Source of the DNA: Pedobacter xixiisoli
Lineage (GTDB): Bacteria > Bacteroidota > Bacteroidia > Sphingobacteriales > Sphingobacteriaceae
NCBI RefSeq assembly: GCF_900215335.1
Contig: NZ_OCMT01000002.1
Coordinates: forward strand, 1,116,001-1,180,000
DNA length: 64,000 nt
Direction of reading: 5' to 3'
The translations under genes and the position numbers were made by a program. Shown here piece after piece: positions 46,117-55,684 of the stretch. A model generated the notes under the pieces. That model was not told the origin of the DNA and did no database searches. It saw only the letters and a list, made by a program, of their open reading frames with translations. Each line of letters opens with the position of its first letter. Within the stretch, counting starts at the first letter, position 1.

Positions 46117-47262
46117 TTAGTTTTTAGTGATAAAAGCGAAATGTGCCGGAATATTGCCTGCGCTGGTTTTCCATTTTAATTTACCTTCTGGAGTGAAGCA
46201 ATACACATAGCCCGTAACTACATAATTTTGCGCATCGGTAAGGTAAATTTCTTTGGTCTCTGGATTAACCTTCAAGCCATAAGGAATCATAATTTGTTTA
46301 TCGGTACCATCGGTAATGATTTTATTGCTGATTACTTTTTTGGTTTTGGTATCCATAATGCCGTAGGTTATTTTGTTGCTGTTCGTTAGGTAACTCCACT
46401 CAACGCTATAGAAATAAAGCAAGTCATCTACCAAGCACATGCCCAATACTGGCATATTCAACACGCTTTTCTTTTCATCGGTTTTGGTATCAATCACAAA
46501 AAGATTAGAATTCGTATTGTAGTAGTCGCCTCTAGAATTCACATAAATATCGCCCCTGCTATCTACCTGCATCCCATAAAGATTAATACCTACATCAATT
46601 TTTTTGATTTCGGTGAAAGTGTTGAGGTCAATTACCGAAACGGTTCGATCATAGTTTGGCACACGGTAACCACCAGAATTGGCTACGTATAATTTACCGT
46701 TCTGTACCACCATTTGTTCGGGTTGGTAGCCAACATTTACTTTACGTTTAATCTGTAAGGTTGCTGTGTCAATTTCGGCCACAAAACCAATTTCGGCATT
46801 GGGGTCTATGGCTACAGGACCAGCATAAGAACTTACATAAGCCTTACCTCCATGAAAAGCCATATACCTACAATTTGGTACGTCGATTTTGTTGATGCGC
46901 TTAGCCGTCCATTTATCTATCACCTCTATCTTGTTAGAACAGTTGATAACCGCATAAACTTTATTGCCATAGATTTGGATATCGTTCCCAACATCGCCAA
47001 GTTCTTTCACCACCGTTGGATTACGTTCCGAATAAATATCTACGGTATAAGTTCCAGTTCGGTAGTTGAACAAATCGATACTAGCCCTGTTCATGCCCAT
47101 GTTTCCCTCGTTTAACATGTAAAAACCTTCAATGTTACCACCATTTACTGGCAAGGCGACATTCTTAGCTGTAGAAAGAAAAATAGTTTCGTCCTTCCGG
47201 CAGGAAATAAAACAAAGGGCTAAGCAAAAACCGATTAATATGTTATTGGATATCTTTCTCAT
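46117..47262 (-). CDS. BtuG-like cobalamin-binding beta-propeller lipoprotein (YncE/DUF5074 type)
   Basis: A 381-residue lipoprotein (lipobox FISC). The mature part is a seven-bladed-propeller candidate with repeating blades such as NKVYAVINCSNKIEVIDKW, GKLYVANSGGY...VSVIDL and GDIYVNSRGDYYN. In Bacteroides, BtuG is a surface propeller lipoprotein that binds B12 very tightly and caps BtuB. Here the gene overlaps the BtuB-like gene by four bases (ATGA) behind a cobalamin riboswitch, which makes the same role likely. The specific binding residues were not checked. Confidence 0.87.
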   Translation of the reverse strand: MRKISNNILIGFCLALCFISCRKDETIFLSTAKNVALPVNGGNIEGFYMLNEGNMGMNRASIDLFNYRTGTYTVDIYSERNPTVVKELGDVGNDIQIYGNKVYAVINCSNKIEVIDKWTAKRINKIDVPNCRYMAFHGGKAYVSSYAGPVAIDPNAEIGFVAEIDTATLQIKRKVNVGYQPEQMVVQNGKLYVANSGGYRVPNYDRTVSVIDLNTFTEIKKIDVGINLYGMQVDSRGDIYVNSRGDYYNTNSNLFVIDTKTDEKKSVLNMPVLGMCLVDDLLYFYSVEWSYLTNSNKITYGIMDTKTKKVISNKIITDGTDKQIMIPYGLKVNPETKEIYLTDAQNYVVTGYVYCFTPEGKLKWKTSAGNIPAHFAFITKN

Positions 47263-49307
47263 AACTGAACACTCATGATTAACCTGAACGTACGTCCGGG
47301 CATAGGATAATTATAAATCACTTCGTAATGCTGATTGAGCAGATTATTAGCTTCTATTGTAGCTTTAAACTTATAGTTACGAACTGTGAAAGATTTCTGT
47401 GCGGATAAATCGTGGGTGTACCAAGGCTGTACTTCGTTCACTTTAATGTTATTGACGTTCCCATTGTACCGCTTACCTACGTAAATGAAACTGTAGTTAA
47501 AGTTCCATGTTTCGGTACCTGCGTTAATAATTGCAGAACCGCTATGCCATGGCGTGTAAGGAATTTGGTCGCCGTAAGATGAAAGTGCCAAACCTGCGAA
47601 AGTGGTAAAATCCTTACTTTCCGCATAGGTATAACTCAAATTAGTGGATAGGTTTAGTTGCTGAATGCGCTTACCCAAATTAAGTACCGTTTCTATCCCT
47701 TTACCTCGTACTTGTCCCATGTTGGTCATCATCCAACGGAAAAGATTTCCGGTAGGAGCGGCAACAATTTTATCTCTAGTATGCGTGTAATAGGCATCTG
47801 CCTGAATAGAAAATTTGTTTAAAAATGCTGTTTCAGAAAGGAAATTATACGTAAAACCAACATCGTACTGGTTCATGTATTCTGGTCTTAATGTACTAGA
47901 ACCAACCATGGTATAATACAGATCGTTAAACGTAGGCATCCTGAAAATACGCTTAGCAAAAGCTCTTATATTAAAATCTGTTTCCTTAAATGGTTGATAG
48001 CCTAAAAATATAGCAGGTGTAAACTCTGTTTTGTCTGGCGCTTTAGCATTGTAACGCACTTGTTCGGTAACATGCGTACCAACTACACTGGCCAGCACCT
48101 TAAACTCGCCAAGCCTAAATGAACTTGCCAATGCAGATAACACTGTATAGCGTTGCGGATAAGAAAACTGTGTTTGTATACCTTTTCTAGTCGCATCTAA
48201 CTTGTTGTACTGGAAATCTACAGCTAAGGAAATATCCCAAATTGGTAAAATACTGTACATACTTACGGTAGAAAAATAGAGCTCATGTTGGTAATAGCTA
48301 TCGTCAGACTGAGCACCTTCAGTAACCGTTTCGCCCAATATACTGGTGGTATCTCTCGCTAAATAATGCGTATAATCGTAAGCATATTTGGCTCTAGTCT
48401 GAAATTTGAATTTATCCGAAAAATCCTTTACCAAATATCCTTGGGCAAAGAAATTACGGTCATATTGCCTATATCCATCAGCAAACTTATTGGCTACAAT
48501 TGCTCCAGGCGCACCTCGGTCCGAGTCGTAGTAATAAAGTTTTGCATCCCAAGAACCTTTTTTGATTTTACCATATAAACCCGATTCCACCCTTAACGCA
48601 GCGATATCGCTGTTATGTCTGGTAGCTGTGGTATCATAGGCCAAAGAGCCATCTTGGTTATTTCTCTTATACCTAAATGAGTACTCGCCATTAGACTTGA
48701 TGTACTGCGAACTTACACTCAAGCTTACACTATCACTCAATCGCTGTTCCCAACGAAACGACGGGTCGTGATAATTGATGGACATGGTTTTGTAGCGTAG
48801 CAATAAGTTAGTGTTTTTACCATCTTTAAAGACCGGCTTTTTTGTTCTCATGTAAATGGTAGAGGCAGCAGAAAAATCCTTCGCCGACTGGAAGATTTCG
48901 CTTTTTTGACCATTGTACATCGTTAAAGCCTCCATGTCGTCAAGCGAATATTTACCCAAATCTGTGACACCATTTTGAGCATTGCCAAGTTGGATACCAT
49001 CGTAAAAAACACCTACATGATGGGTGCCCATATTGCGTACATCTACAGTTTTCAATCCACCAAGACCACCATAGTCTTTAATTTGTGTGCCTGCAAAATA
49101 CCGTAACGCGTCGGCCACATTATGGCTTGCTAAGTTTTCTAACTGCTTTCCAGAAAGGCTTTGTACAGGGATCACTTCCCTGTACGGTTTTCCAGTAATG
49201 ATGACATCCTTTAATACTTTCACGGTATCTTTCGGTACTTGCGCAAGCAGTACTAAAGGCGACCATAATAGAAGAAGTGTAAAAGTTGATATCTTATTTC
49301 TGTACAT
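47259..49307 (-). CDS. btuB: BtuB-like TonB-dependent cobalamin receptor
   Basis: 682 residues from the ATG at 49305-49307; a GTG one codon upstream is possible. After a signal peptide (about 1-23) a TonB-box-like KDVIITG is followed by the plug (about 38-150; HNVADALRYFAGTQIKDYGGLGGLKTV, GVFYDGIQLGNAQNG) and a barrel ending in Phe-Arg-Leu-Ile-Met-Ser-Val-Gln-Leu. It lacks STN and CarboxypepD_reg domains and is BtuB-sized. The assignment as a cobalamin receptor rests on the riboswitch directly upstream. It is first in a five-gene operon. Confidence 0.92.
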   Translation of the reverse strand: MYRNKISTFTLLLLWSPLVLLAQVPKDTVKVLKDVIITGKPYREVIPVQSLSGKQLENLASHNVADALRYFAGTQIKDYGGLGGLKTVDVRNMGTHHVGVFYDGIQLGNAQNGVTDLGKYSLDDMEALTMYNGQKSEIFQSAKDFSAASTIYMRTKKPVFKDGKNTNLLLRYKTMSINYHDPSFRWEQRLSDSVSLSVSSQYIKSNGEYSFRYKRNNQDGSLAYDTTATRHNSDIAALRVESGLYGKIKKGSWDAKLYYYDSDRGAPGAIVANKFADGYRQYDRNFFAQGYLVKDFSDKFKFQTRAKYAYDYTHYLARDTTSILGETVTEGAQSDDSYYQHELYFSTVSMYSILPIWDISLAVDFQYNKLDATRKGIQTQFSYPQRYTVLSALASSFRLGEFKVLASVVGTHVTEQVRYNAKAPDKTEFTPAIFLGYQPFKETDFNIRAFAKRIFRMPTFNDLYYTMVGSSTLRPEYMNQYDVGFTYNFLSETAFLNKFSIQADAYYTHTRDKIVAAPTGNLFRWMMTNMGQVRGKGIETVLNLGKRIQQLNLSTNLSYTYAESKDFTTFAGLALSSYGDQIPYTPWHSGSAIINAGTETWNFNYSFIYVGKRYNGNVNNIKVNEVQPWYTHDLSAQKSFTVRNYKFKATIEANNLLNQHYEVIYNYPMPGRTFRLIMSVQL

Positions 49308-49354
49308 CACTAAATAATGGTAAAAACTTATCAGGATGGAACAGACGGAATTAT

Positions 49355-49385
49355 AAAAAGCCCCTCGCTATCTGCTAGCGGAGCA
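49355..49385 (-). terminator. Expression-platform terminator of the cobalamin riboswitch
   Basis: On the minus strand CGCTA/TAGCG with an outer GCTC/GGGC extension (two-base bulge) is followed by TTTTT. It lies between the riboswitch and the btuB start, so it can end transcription when B12 is bound. Confidence 0.75.
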
Positions 49386-49424
49386 ATTCCTTGTTGTTCA
49401 ACTCCATTCCTCGAAAGTTTCAAA

Positions 49425-49585
49425 CTATGTAACCTTGGCAGGTATCCTGACTTGTTCCATCTTTAAGCGACCTTCCCATCCTTAAAAAAGAACAGTGGTT
49501 GATGTGCCCAAAGATTTAGATAGAACTTACAGTAGCGGGCCTGTCCGGGATTTACACCCGATTCCCTTTTAACCATTATCTCCTA
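49425..49585 (-). promoter_or_regulatory. Cobalamin (B12) riboswitch
   Basis: On the minus strand the hallmarks occur in order: GGTTAAAAGGGAATCGGGTG, AAATCCCGGACAGGCCCGC, TACTGTAAG, and the B12 box GTCAGGATACCTGCC at 49437-49451. A terminator hairpin follows. It should repress the five-gene operon when adenosylcobalamin or another cobalamin is plentiful. The edges are approximate. Confidence 0.95.
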
Positions 49586-49618
49586 TCATTTAGAGAAATG
49601 GACCAAAATCTAATGCCG

Positions 49619-49626
49619 CAAAGATA
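49619..49626 (-). promoter_or_regulatory. -7 promoter element of the B12 operon
   Basis: TATCTTTG on the minus strand, an exact TAnnTTTG match, about 35 bases ahead of the riboswitch core. A -33 TTG is not evident. Confidence 0.5.
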
Positions 49627-49727
49627 GCATCTATTTTTTAAACCGTGTGCTTGTTTCTTGATATGTAATGAAAATCAGTTCATAATGACATCACAAATAC
49701 CACCATTTTTCTTAACACAGAATTAAT

Positions 49728-50369
49728 ATGCTTGAATTAGCTTTGCAGCAAATGAAAGAAATTGCCGATAGCGAACTGCTCGAATTGACTAAGCAATCAA
49801 GCTATCCGGCGTTTAATGAGCTGTACCAACGTTATTGGAAATATATTTACACCATTGCCTACAAAAAGCTTGGTGATAAAGATGATGCCGCCGACCTAAC
49901 GCAAAATGTGTTTATGGAGTTTTACCATAAGCGAGAAAATCTGGTTATCCATATTCCGATTAAGAACTATTTGCGTACGGCTATGCTTTATAAGCTTTCC
50001 AATTATTTCCGTACCAAAGGGTTTCAAGAGAAGCATTACCTCAACTTTCAGCAATTTATTCAACAAGCGCAAGATTCGGATAGTTCATTTGACCTCCTGA
50101 CCACCAAGGAGAACGAATTAGAATTTGAGGAAATGGTGGAGTTAATTTACCGGACCATAGATGAGATGCCAGATAAGATGAAGGAAATTTTTCTGATGAG
50201 CCGCAGCGAACAATACTCTATCGTAGAGATTGCAGATAAACTAGGCCTGTCTCCGCAAACCATCAAAAATCAAATTAGTAAAGCCTTTACTCGCATTAGG
50301 GAAGCTGCTGCACAAAACAACCTTAACGTTACGCAAGTGGTGATTTTGATTTGGCTAACACAAGCTTAA
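49728..50369 (+). CDS. ECF sigma factor, FecI-like (second locus)
   Basis: A 213-residue ECF sigma factor. Region 2: SYPAFNELYQRYWKYIYTIAYK and DAADLTQNVFMEFYHKRENL (about 24-75). Region 4: MPDKMKEIFLMSRSEQYSIVEIADKLGLS (about 142-190). An in-frame Met at residue 9 is an alternative start. It heads the second sigma / FecR / receptor locus, divergent from the B12 operon but not part of it, since that is riboswitch-controlled. Confidence 0.93.
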   Translation: MLELALQQMKEIADSELLELTKQSSYPAFNELYQRYWKYIYTIAYKKLGDKDDAADLTQNVFMEFYHKRENLVIHIPIKNYLRTAMLYKLSNYFRTKGFQEKHYLNFQQFIQQAQDSDSSFDLLTTKENELEFEEMVELIYRTIDEMPDKMKEIFLMSRSEQYSIVEIADKLGLSPQTIKNQISKAFTRIREAAAQNNLNVTQVVILIWLTQA

Positions 50370-50426
50370 CATAAGCTTAACAATTTTTTTGTGGTACTTT
50401 TTTCAATCTGTGTTTAATAGTTATGA

Positions 50427-51383
50427 ATGCAGAACAGAAAAAAACTCAACGCCTCGTTTAAGCGACTCTTCCGTAAAGACGCAAATCTTCAGGAAAGACA
50501 ATTATTTGCTCGCTGGTTTAGCAGCCTAGACCTTTCTAATGGTCAAATTTTTAGCAACCCGCAAGAAGAGCTACAAATTAAGGATAAAATGGAGCAGCAT
50601 TTACACAGCCATTTTTTCCCAGTGGAACAGCAAACGCGTATCAGGAAGCTACCAACTTGGTTTCCTTTAGCTACAGCGGCAATGCTTACCATTGTAGCGG
50701 GCACCATTTGGCTAATTGGCATGCCTAAAAAAGAACAACAACTTATTTTAGAAGAAACCATTACCCGAGCAGCTGAAAGAAAAATCATTACGCTGGGTGA
50801 TGGTTCTGTAATTACGCTCAACAATGACAGCAGAATAAAATACCCAAAAGTATTTAGCGATACCCTACGTGAGGTTTACCTAGAAGGAGAAGCCTTTTTT
50901 GACGTGGCCAAGAATAAATATAAGCCTTTTGTGGTTAAGACAGGCAAGCTAAGCATCAAAGTATTGGGCACCTCGTTCAACATCAAACACTACAGTGCAG
51001 ACCAAAATATAAATGTGGTAGTAGCAACGGGGAAGGTAGGTGTTAAGGCCGCGGGACAACATCAAACGTGGTTATTGACACCCGGCCATCAACTATTGTA
51101 CGATAAATTAAACGCTAGTGCCGTACAAAATCTAGTAGACCCAGCTGATTATATCGCTTGGCAACGAAGTGAATTAATCTTTAAGGACGAAAGGTTGGAA
51201 GATATCTGCAAGCGATTAGAAAGATGGTACGATGTGAAAATTACCATCCGCAATGCGCAGCTAAAAAACAAACGCATTAGCTTGAAACAGAAAAATGAAA
51301 GCCTAAGCACCGTACTCAAAATGTTGGGCATTGTTGGCGATTTTAAACATCAAATAAATGGCAGAGCGGTTGAAATCTGGTAG
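50427..51383 (+). CDS. FecR-family anti-sigma regulator (second locus)
   Basis: A 318-residue inner-membrane protein with a cytoplasmic head (about 1-78), one membrane helix (about 80-98; WFPLATAAMLTIVAGTIWLIG) and a FecR domain with ITLGDGSVITLNNDSRIKYPK and LREVYLEGEAFFDVAKN. A C-terminal segment (KDERLEDICKRLERWYDVKI) contacts the receptor in this family. The N terminus is unusually basic. It controls the sigma factor 57 bases upstream. Confidence 0.92.
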   Translation: MQNRKKLNASFKRLFRKDANLQERQLFARWFSSLDLSNGQIFSNPQEELQIKDKMEQHLHSHFFPVEQQTRIRKLPTWFPLATAAMLTIVAGTIWLIGMPKKEQQLILEETITRAAERKIITLGDGSVITLNNDSRIKYPKVFSDTLREVYLEGEAFFDVAKNKYKPFVVKTGKLSIKVLGTSFNIKHYSADQNINVVVATGKVGVKAAGQHQTWLLTPGHQLLYDKLNASAVQNLVDPADYIAWQRSELIFKDERLEDICKRLERWYDVKITIRNAQLKNKRISLKQKNESLSTVLKMLGIVGDFKHQINGRAVEIW

Positions 51384-51409
51384 ACCGCAAAAAGAGCAAA
51401 CTTAATTCA

Positions 51410-51481
51410 AGAGAAAGGAAAAGCTATGGAATAAACACCCTTAACGAAGCTAACAAAGCGGAAGAATCTCACCTCTCCCGC
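51410..51481 (+). promoter_or_regulatory. Conserved leader between fecR and the receptor gene, second copy
   Basis: AGAGAAAGGAAAA (51410-51422) is followed by a two-codon ORF, ATGGAATAA (51426-51434), and a 24-base hairpin (51458-51481; GCGG/CCGC, inner GA/TC). The order matches 9349-9430, where the closing stem is CCGG/CCGG. The stem bases differ but pairing is kept. Confidence 0.55.
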
Positions 51482-51536
51482 CCAAAAGCTTTTATAATCA
51501 TCAAGCTACTAACAAAATAATCATTTAAAAAAAGCC

Positions 51537-54500
51537 ATGTACAATTCTACAAAAAGAAGTGCAATTAAACTACTATATTCTATGACGAGATTAACTTTTC
51601 TGATGACCATCGTTACCCTGACCTTTTCGGGAGTAATCTTGGCGTCGGATGTCAAATCTCAAAACTTAAAGGATGTCAAGATTAGTCTTGATGAAAAACC
51701 AAACACCCTTAGCGCATTATTGGGTACGCTAGAAAAAAAATCTGGATTTAGCTTTGCCTACACACAAGAAATTGGAAATATTACAGGATTTCATCTTACT
51801 GGAAAAACCAACACACTTTACGACGTTTTAACAGAAATTTGCCGACAAAAGAACCTACGCTTTGTACGCGAGAACTATCTGATTGCCATTGTAAGGGCGC
51901 CTAAACCCCAACAACCTGGTCGCATTTCGGGAAAAATTATGGATGATAGAGGTGAGGTGCTGCCCGCTGCAGGTATCAAAATTGTAGAAACAGGTGCCTT
52001 TATCCAAAGTGGTGTAGATGGCACCTATAACATTGCCATAAAACCAGGAAACTACACCTTGGAAGTAAGCTACATTTCTTTCCAAACTAAGCGTATTACC
52101 GACATAAATGTGAAGGAAGGTCAGTTAACAAATCTGAATGTGACCCTTAATCCCTCTACGAGTGCCTTACAACAAGTTACCGTAACTGGAAATTATAAAA
52201 AGGAGAGCGTAGCTGGACTTTATGTACAACAGAAAAATGCCGCCGGATTAACCGATGGTATCTCCGCAGAACAGATCTCTCGTACCCCCGACAGGCATGT
52301 TGGAGAAACTTTGGGTCGTATAACGGGAGTAAGCACTACCAATGGTAAACGTGTGGTGGTTAGGGGAATTGCCGAACGTTACAACGTGGCCACACTCAAT
52401 GGTAGCGTGCTCCCAAGTACCGATGTGCTGCAGCGTAATTTCGAATTCGACCTGATTCCTACCAATATGGTAGATCAAGTGGTCGTATCTAAGTCTATCA
52501 CTCCAGATATGCCCTACGGTTTCGCTGGTGGTTTGGTACAGATTACCACCAAGGCTATTCCTTCGGAAAATTTCATTTCGTTTTCTACAGGTATTGGTAT
52601 CAACGACCGTACACAAGGAAAGGATTTTATGGGCTATGGACGGGGAAAATACGATTACTTAGGATTTGATGACGGTACCAGAAACCGTTACCCAGAAGGC
52701 ATCCTAGATATCACCTCCAATTTCGACCCTAGAAAGTCTGATGCACAAAACAAAATTACCGCTGCACAAGTAGCAGAACAGAACAAACGCATTGGAGGCA
52801 CTGAACGCTTGGGCGCCCGTATTTTTGCGGCAGCCCCTTCGCAGAACTACCAGTTAACTATCGGTAGGCTTTATTCACTGAGCAAAACCAAAGTGCGCAA
52901 ATTGGGCTATATAGGCTCTGCCAGTTACCGAAATACCCAACGCAACAGCTACATTGCCAACATGCGACGTGGCGATTGGGCGCAAAGGGCAACAGATGCA
53001 GATGATATCACCGATGTCAACACTGGTAACCGCTATAACTTTAATACCTCATTGGCTACTTTGCTCAATGTGGGCTTCAATACCGAAAAGCACCAATTGA
53101 ACAGTTATAACATGTACAATAGGGTGTTCGACAACGAGTTTAACCGACTAACGGGCTGGGATAACGAAAGACCTAAGAGCTCTTCCAATCCCTACCCTAC
53201 CGTAGAAGAAGATGAGCGTCCCAAATTTACCGACATCCTACAAAACAAACTGGTTGGAAAGCATAGCTTCGGAAATCTTAGCTTAGACTGGAGCGGCTCC
53301 AAAACCTATCTTAAACAGGTAGAGAAAGATGCCACATACGCTAATCTTAACAATAGAGAATACGCCAACTATGCACCGTTATACAGCTATTATCCAGGAC
53401 AAGCCAGCGATCCGGGTTGGGGTACTTTTCACCGAGGCAAGTTTAGCTACCGCGAAACTAATACGGAAACCATGTTCAATGCTGCCTATAATTTTCGTTG
53501 GGGAAATACCTCGCATATCCTAAAAGCAGGTTACAACAGCCAATACCGCCGTGCCTCAAATAGTTGGTTAGTACTGCCTATCGTAGTTTCCAATCCTTCG
53601 GTCATCAATTATTCAGAAATACCTATTCAAGAATGGGGTAACTATATGGATATGAAAAATAGATTGACCAGTCTTTTCTATAATACTTCGAAGTTTACCG
53701 ACGCCGAGTTTGAAGGAAAAAGCATTACGCATGGCAGTTATCTAATGTTGGATAACAAAATAGGTTCCAAATTGAGGCTAGTATGGGGCGCAAGAGCAGA
53801 ATACTTTAGGCTCGACACGCTTAAAAACCCGGCAAGTTTGCTAATTGACCAAAATACTAAGCTATTATTGGACGAAGAAAAAAACTGGAGGTTCATGCCA
53901 TCAGCAAACGCTACCTATAGCCCACTATCAAGCTTAAATATTAGAGCCAGTTATGCAAAATCTGCCGTAAGACCTGGACTAATGGAAAACTCCAGATTTT
54001 CGCGAGTAGATCCCAATCTAGGCTCTAGAGTACGTAGTAACGGCGTAACCACTACCTCTATAGATAACTATGATGCCAAAATAGAATGGTTCCCTGGAGC
54101 GGGAGAGCTTATTTCGGTAGGCTACTTCTACAAGCACTTTGATAAGCCAGCCGAATTCTACAGGATAAATAATAGCAGTAGCGGTATCCCTTACGTTACC
54201 CTATCTAATTCAGAATGGGCAAAAGTGAGTGGCTGGGAATTCGAAGTTAGAAAGAGCCTAAACTTTATTCTTCCAAAAACTTCTTTTTTAAACAATATCT
54301 ATCTGATGGGAAACCTAACGATACAAAAATCTGAAGTTAAGGGTAGGGAAATAAGGTACAATACCGACAAACCAGGAAAGCCAGAGCCCTACTATTATTA
54401 TATGAAATATCCGCGTCAGCTTTATGGCCAGGTGCCACTACTTTATAATATTGGAGCGCAGTATGCGGGAGATAAGCTAGGTTTAAACATCACTTATAAC

Positions 54501-54878
54501 TATATGGATTACAAAACCTCTGTTACCTCCAGCGAACCTATGCTGGCCGAATATGAGCGTCCACGTGGCCAGCTAGATCTTCAGGTGAGCTACCGTTTCC
54601 TTAGTAAAAGAATGGAAGCTAAGCTGAACATGAGTAACCTTACCGATGCACCTTTCCGCTTCTTTGTAAACGATGCCTATACCTATCAGGTTAAACCTGG
54701 AACAGAAAATTTATTGAACGCCGAATGGGCAGAACGTTTCGAGTACAAACCAGGCTTCTCTGAGAAATTCGAAAAAGGTTATACCGAAGAAGGAACCGGA
54801 ATCTTGATTGGCGATAGGGAGTCGTTTACGAGATATATCGGCAGAACCTACAGTTTATCCCTATCCTATAAATTTTAA
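51537..54878 (+). CDS. STN-domain TonB-dependent receptor without SusD partner
   Basis: A 1113-residue outer-membrane receptor. After a signal peptide (about 15-42) comes an STN domain (about 45-122), a CarboxypepD_reg-like domain (about 130-208; GRISGKIMDDRGEVLPAAG), the plug (VTVTGNYKKESVAG..., RTPDRHVGETLGRITGVSTT, VVVRGIAERYNVATLNG) and a barrel ending RTYSLSLSYKF. The RGI.ERYN plug motif is like that of non-SusC receptors. Unlike the first locus, no SusD follows; a short lipoprotein does. The STN domain and FecI/FecR pair imply substrate-induced expression. Ligand unknown. Confidence 0.92.
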   Translation: MYNSTKRSAIKLLYSMTRLTFLMTIVTLTFSGVILASDVKSQNLKDVKISLDEKPNTLSALLGTLEKKSGFSFAYTQEIGNITGFHLTGKTNTLYDVLTEICRQKNLRFVRENYLIAIVRAPKPQQPGRISGKIMDDRGEVLPAAGIKIVETGAFIQSGVDGTYNIAIKPGNYTLEVSYISFQTKRITDINVKEGQLTNLNVTLNPSTSALQQVTVTGNYKKESVAGLYVQQKNAAGLTDGISAEQISRTPDRHVGETLGRITGVSTTNGKRVVVRGIAERYNVATLNGSVLPSTDVLQRNFEFDLIPTNMVDQVVVSKSITPDMPYGFAGGLVQITTKAIPSENFISFSTGIGINDRTQGKDFMGYGRGKYDYLGFDDGTRNRYPEGILDITSNFDPRKSDAQNKITAAQVAEQNKRIGGTERLGARIFAAAPSQNYQLTIGRLYSLSKTKVRKLGYIGSASYRNTQRNSYIANMRRGDWAQRATDADDITDVNTGNRYNFNTSLATLLNVGFNTEKHQLNSYNMYNRVFDNEFNRLTGWDNERPKSSSNPYPTVEEDERPKFTDILQNKLVGKHSFGNLSLDWSGSKTYLKQVEKDATYANLNNREYANYAPLYSYYPGQASDPGWGTFHRGKFSYRETNTETMFNAAYNFRWGNTSHILKAGYNSQYRRASNSWLVLPIVVSNPSVINYSEIPIQEWGNYMDMKNRLTSLFYNTSKFTDAEFEGKSITHGSYLMLDNKIGSKLRLVWGARAEYFRLDTLKNPASLLIDQNTKLLLDEEKNWRFMPSANATYSPLSSLNIRASYAKSAVRPGLMENSRFSRVDPNLGSRVRSNGVTTTSIDNYDAKIEWFPGAGELISVGYFYKHFDKPAEFYRINNSSSGIPYVTLSNSEWAKVSGWEFEVRKSLNFILPKTSFLNNIYLMGNLTIQKSEVKGREIRYNTDKPGKPEPYYYYMKYPRQLYGQVPLLYNIGAQYAGDKLGLNITYNYMDYKTSVTSSEPMLAEYERPRGQLDLQVSYRFLSKRMEAKLNMSNLTDAPFRFFVNDAYTYQVKPGTENLLNAEWAERFEYKPGFSEKFEKGYTEEGTGILIGDRESFTRYIGRTYSLSLSYKF

Positions 54879-54889
54879 AAATAGCTCAA

Positions 54890-55642
54890 ATGAAAAAATA
54901 TCATATACTAGTAGTCTTATTTCTGGCTATACTATTCACTTCATGTGAAAAGAATGGGGAGATGATCATCAAGCCCATTCAAAAAATAATGCCATTCAAT
55001 ATCAAAGGCTTTGTAATTGGTGATACATTGGAACAATATTTCGACGGAAGAAAAATCCGAGAATTCAGTGCTTGGTCAAAATATGATGGTAAAATCGTAT
55101 TCGATAGCGACGCCCCAATTCTGATGGAGATTAAAAGAAAGGGCGATAGCAAAGCACTGCTTAGCCAAACCATCACCCAAGACAGGCCCAACCCAGAGCA
55201 GTACATTACCTTTTATTATGCAGATAAAGTAATAAAGGAAAAATATACCCATCCTGCGCCAATAGCGAACTTGGAACAAATTTCCTTCTATTTTGCTAGT
55301 TCTGTAAACATGCCGGTGGATATTGTTTATGCTGATGCCTCGGGGGATATCAATGCGGTAACTTATTTGGCAAGAAATGTCCAATCAAATAAATGGATCG
55401 ATTTCCTACAGATACCTCCTTTGAACAGTAATGGCCAGGACCTTTATGTATTTCTTCTAAAGGCCGGAACAAAAGAATGGTTGGTCGATAATAATTTTGA
55501 ACTCAGTTATATTCAGGCAAATCTACCTGTTGATGGAGGTTGGTATCAAGGTGGTGGTGTGCAGGCCATCTACATCCAAATCTCTAAAGACGGAAAACCT
55601 GGTCTATCGGCTGTAAATGATTTGGTATCAACTTTTCAATAG
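54890..55642 (+). CDS. Lipoprotein of unknown function, partner of the second receptor
   Basis: A 250-residue lipoprotein (lipobox FTSC near residue 19). Beta-rich, with no SusD helices. Conserved-looking stretches include IKGFVIGDTLEQYFDGRKIREF, YADASGDINAV and GGWYQGGGVQAIYIQISKDG. It begins 12 bases after the receptor, which suggests it is a surface or periplasmic partner, perhaps the ligand-binding subunit. I recognise no family. Confidence 0.8.
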   Translation: MKKYHILVVLFLAILFTSCEKNGEMIIKPIQKIMPFNIKGFVIGDTLEQYFDGRKIREFSAWSKYDGKIVFDSDAPILMEIKRKGDSKALLSQTITQDRPNPEQYITFYYADKVIKEKYTHPAPIANLEQISFYFASSVNMPVDIVYADASGDINAVTYLARNVQSNKWIDFLQIPPLNSNGQDLYVFLLKAGTKEWLVDNNFELSYIQANLPVDGGWYQGGGVQAIYIQISKDGKPGLSAVNDLVSTFQ

Positions 55643-55684
55643 CAATAAAAACTAATTTAACACAAAGCAGAAATACTAATTAAT

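Noticed and set aside
49425..49585. Riboswitch region considered as a promoter region of the divergent ECF sigma gene
   Set aside because: All conserved elements, including the B12 box and terminator, read on the minus strand toward btuB.
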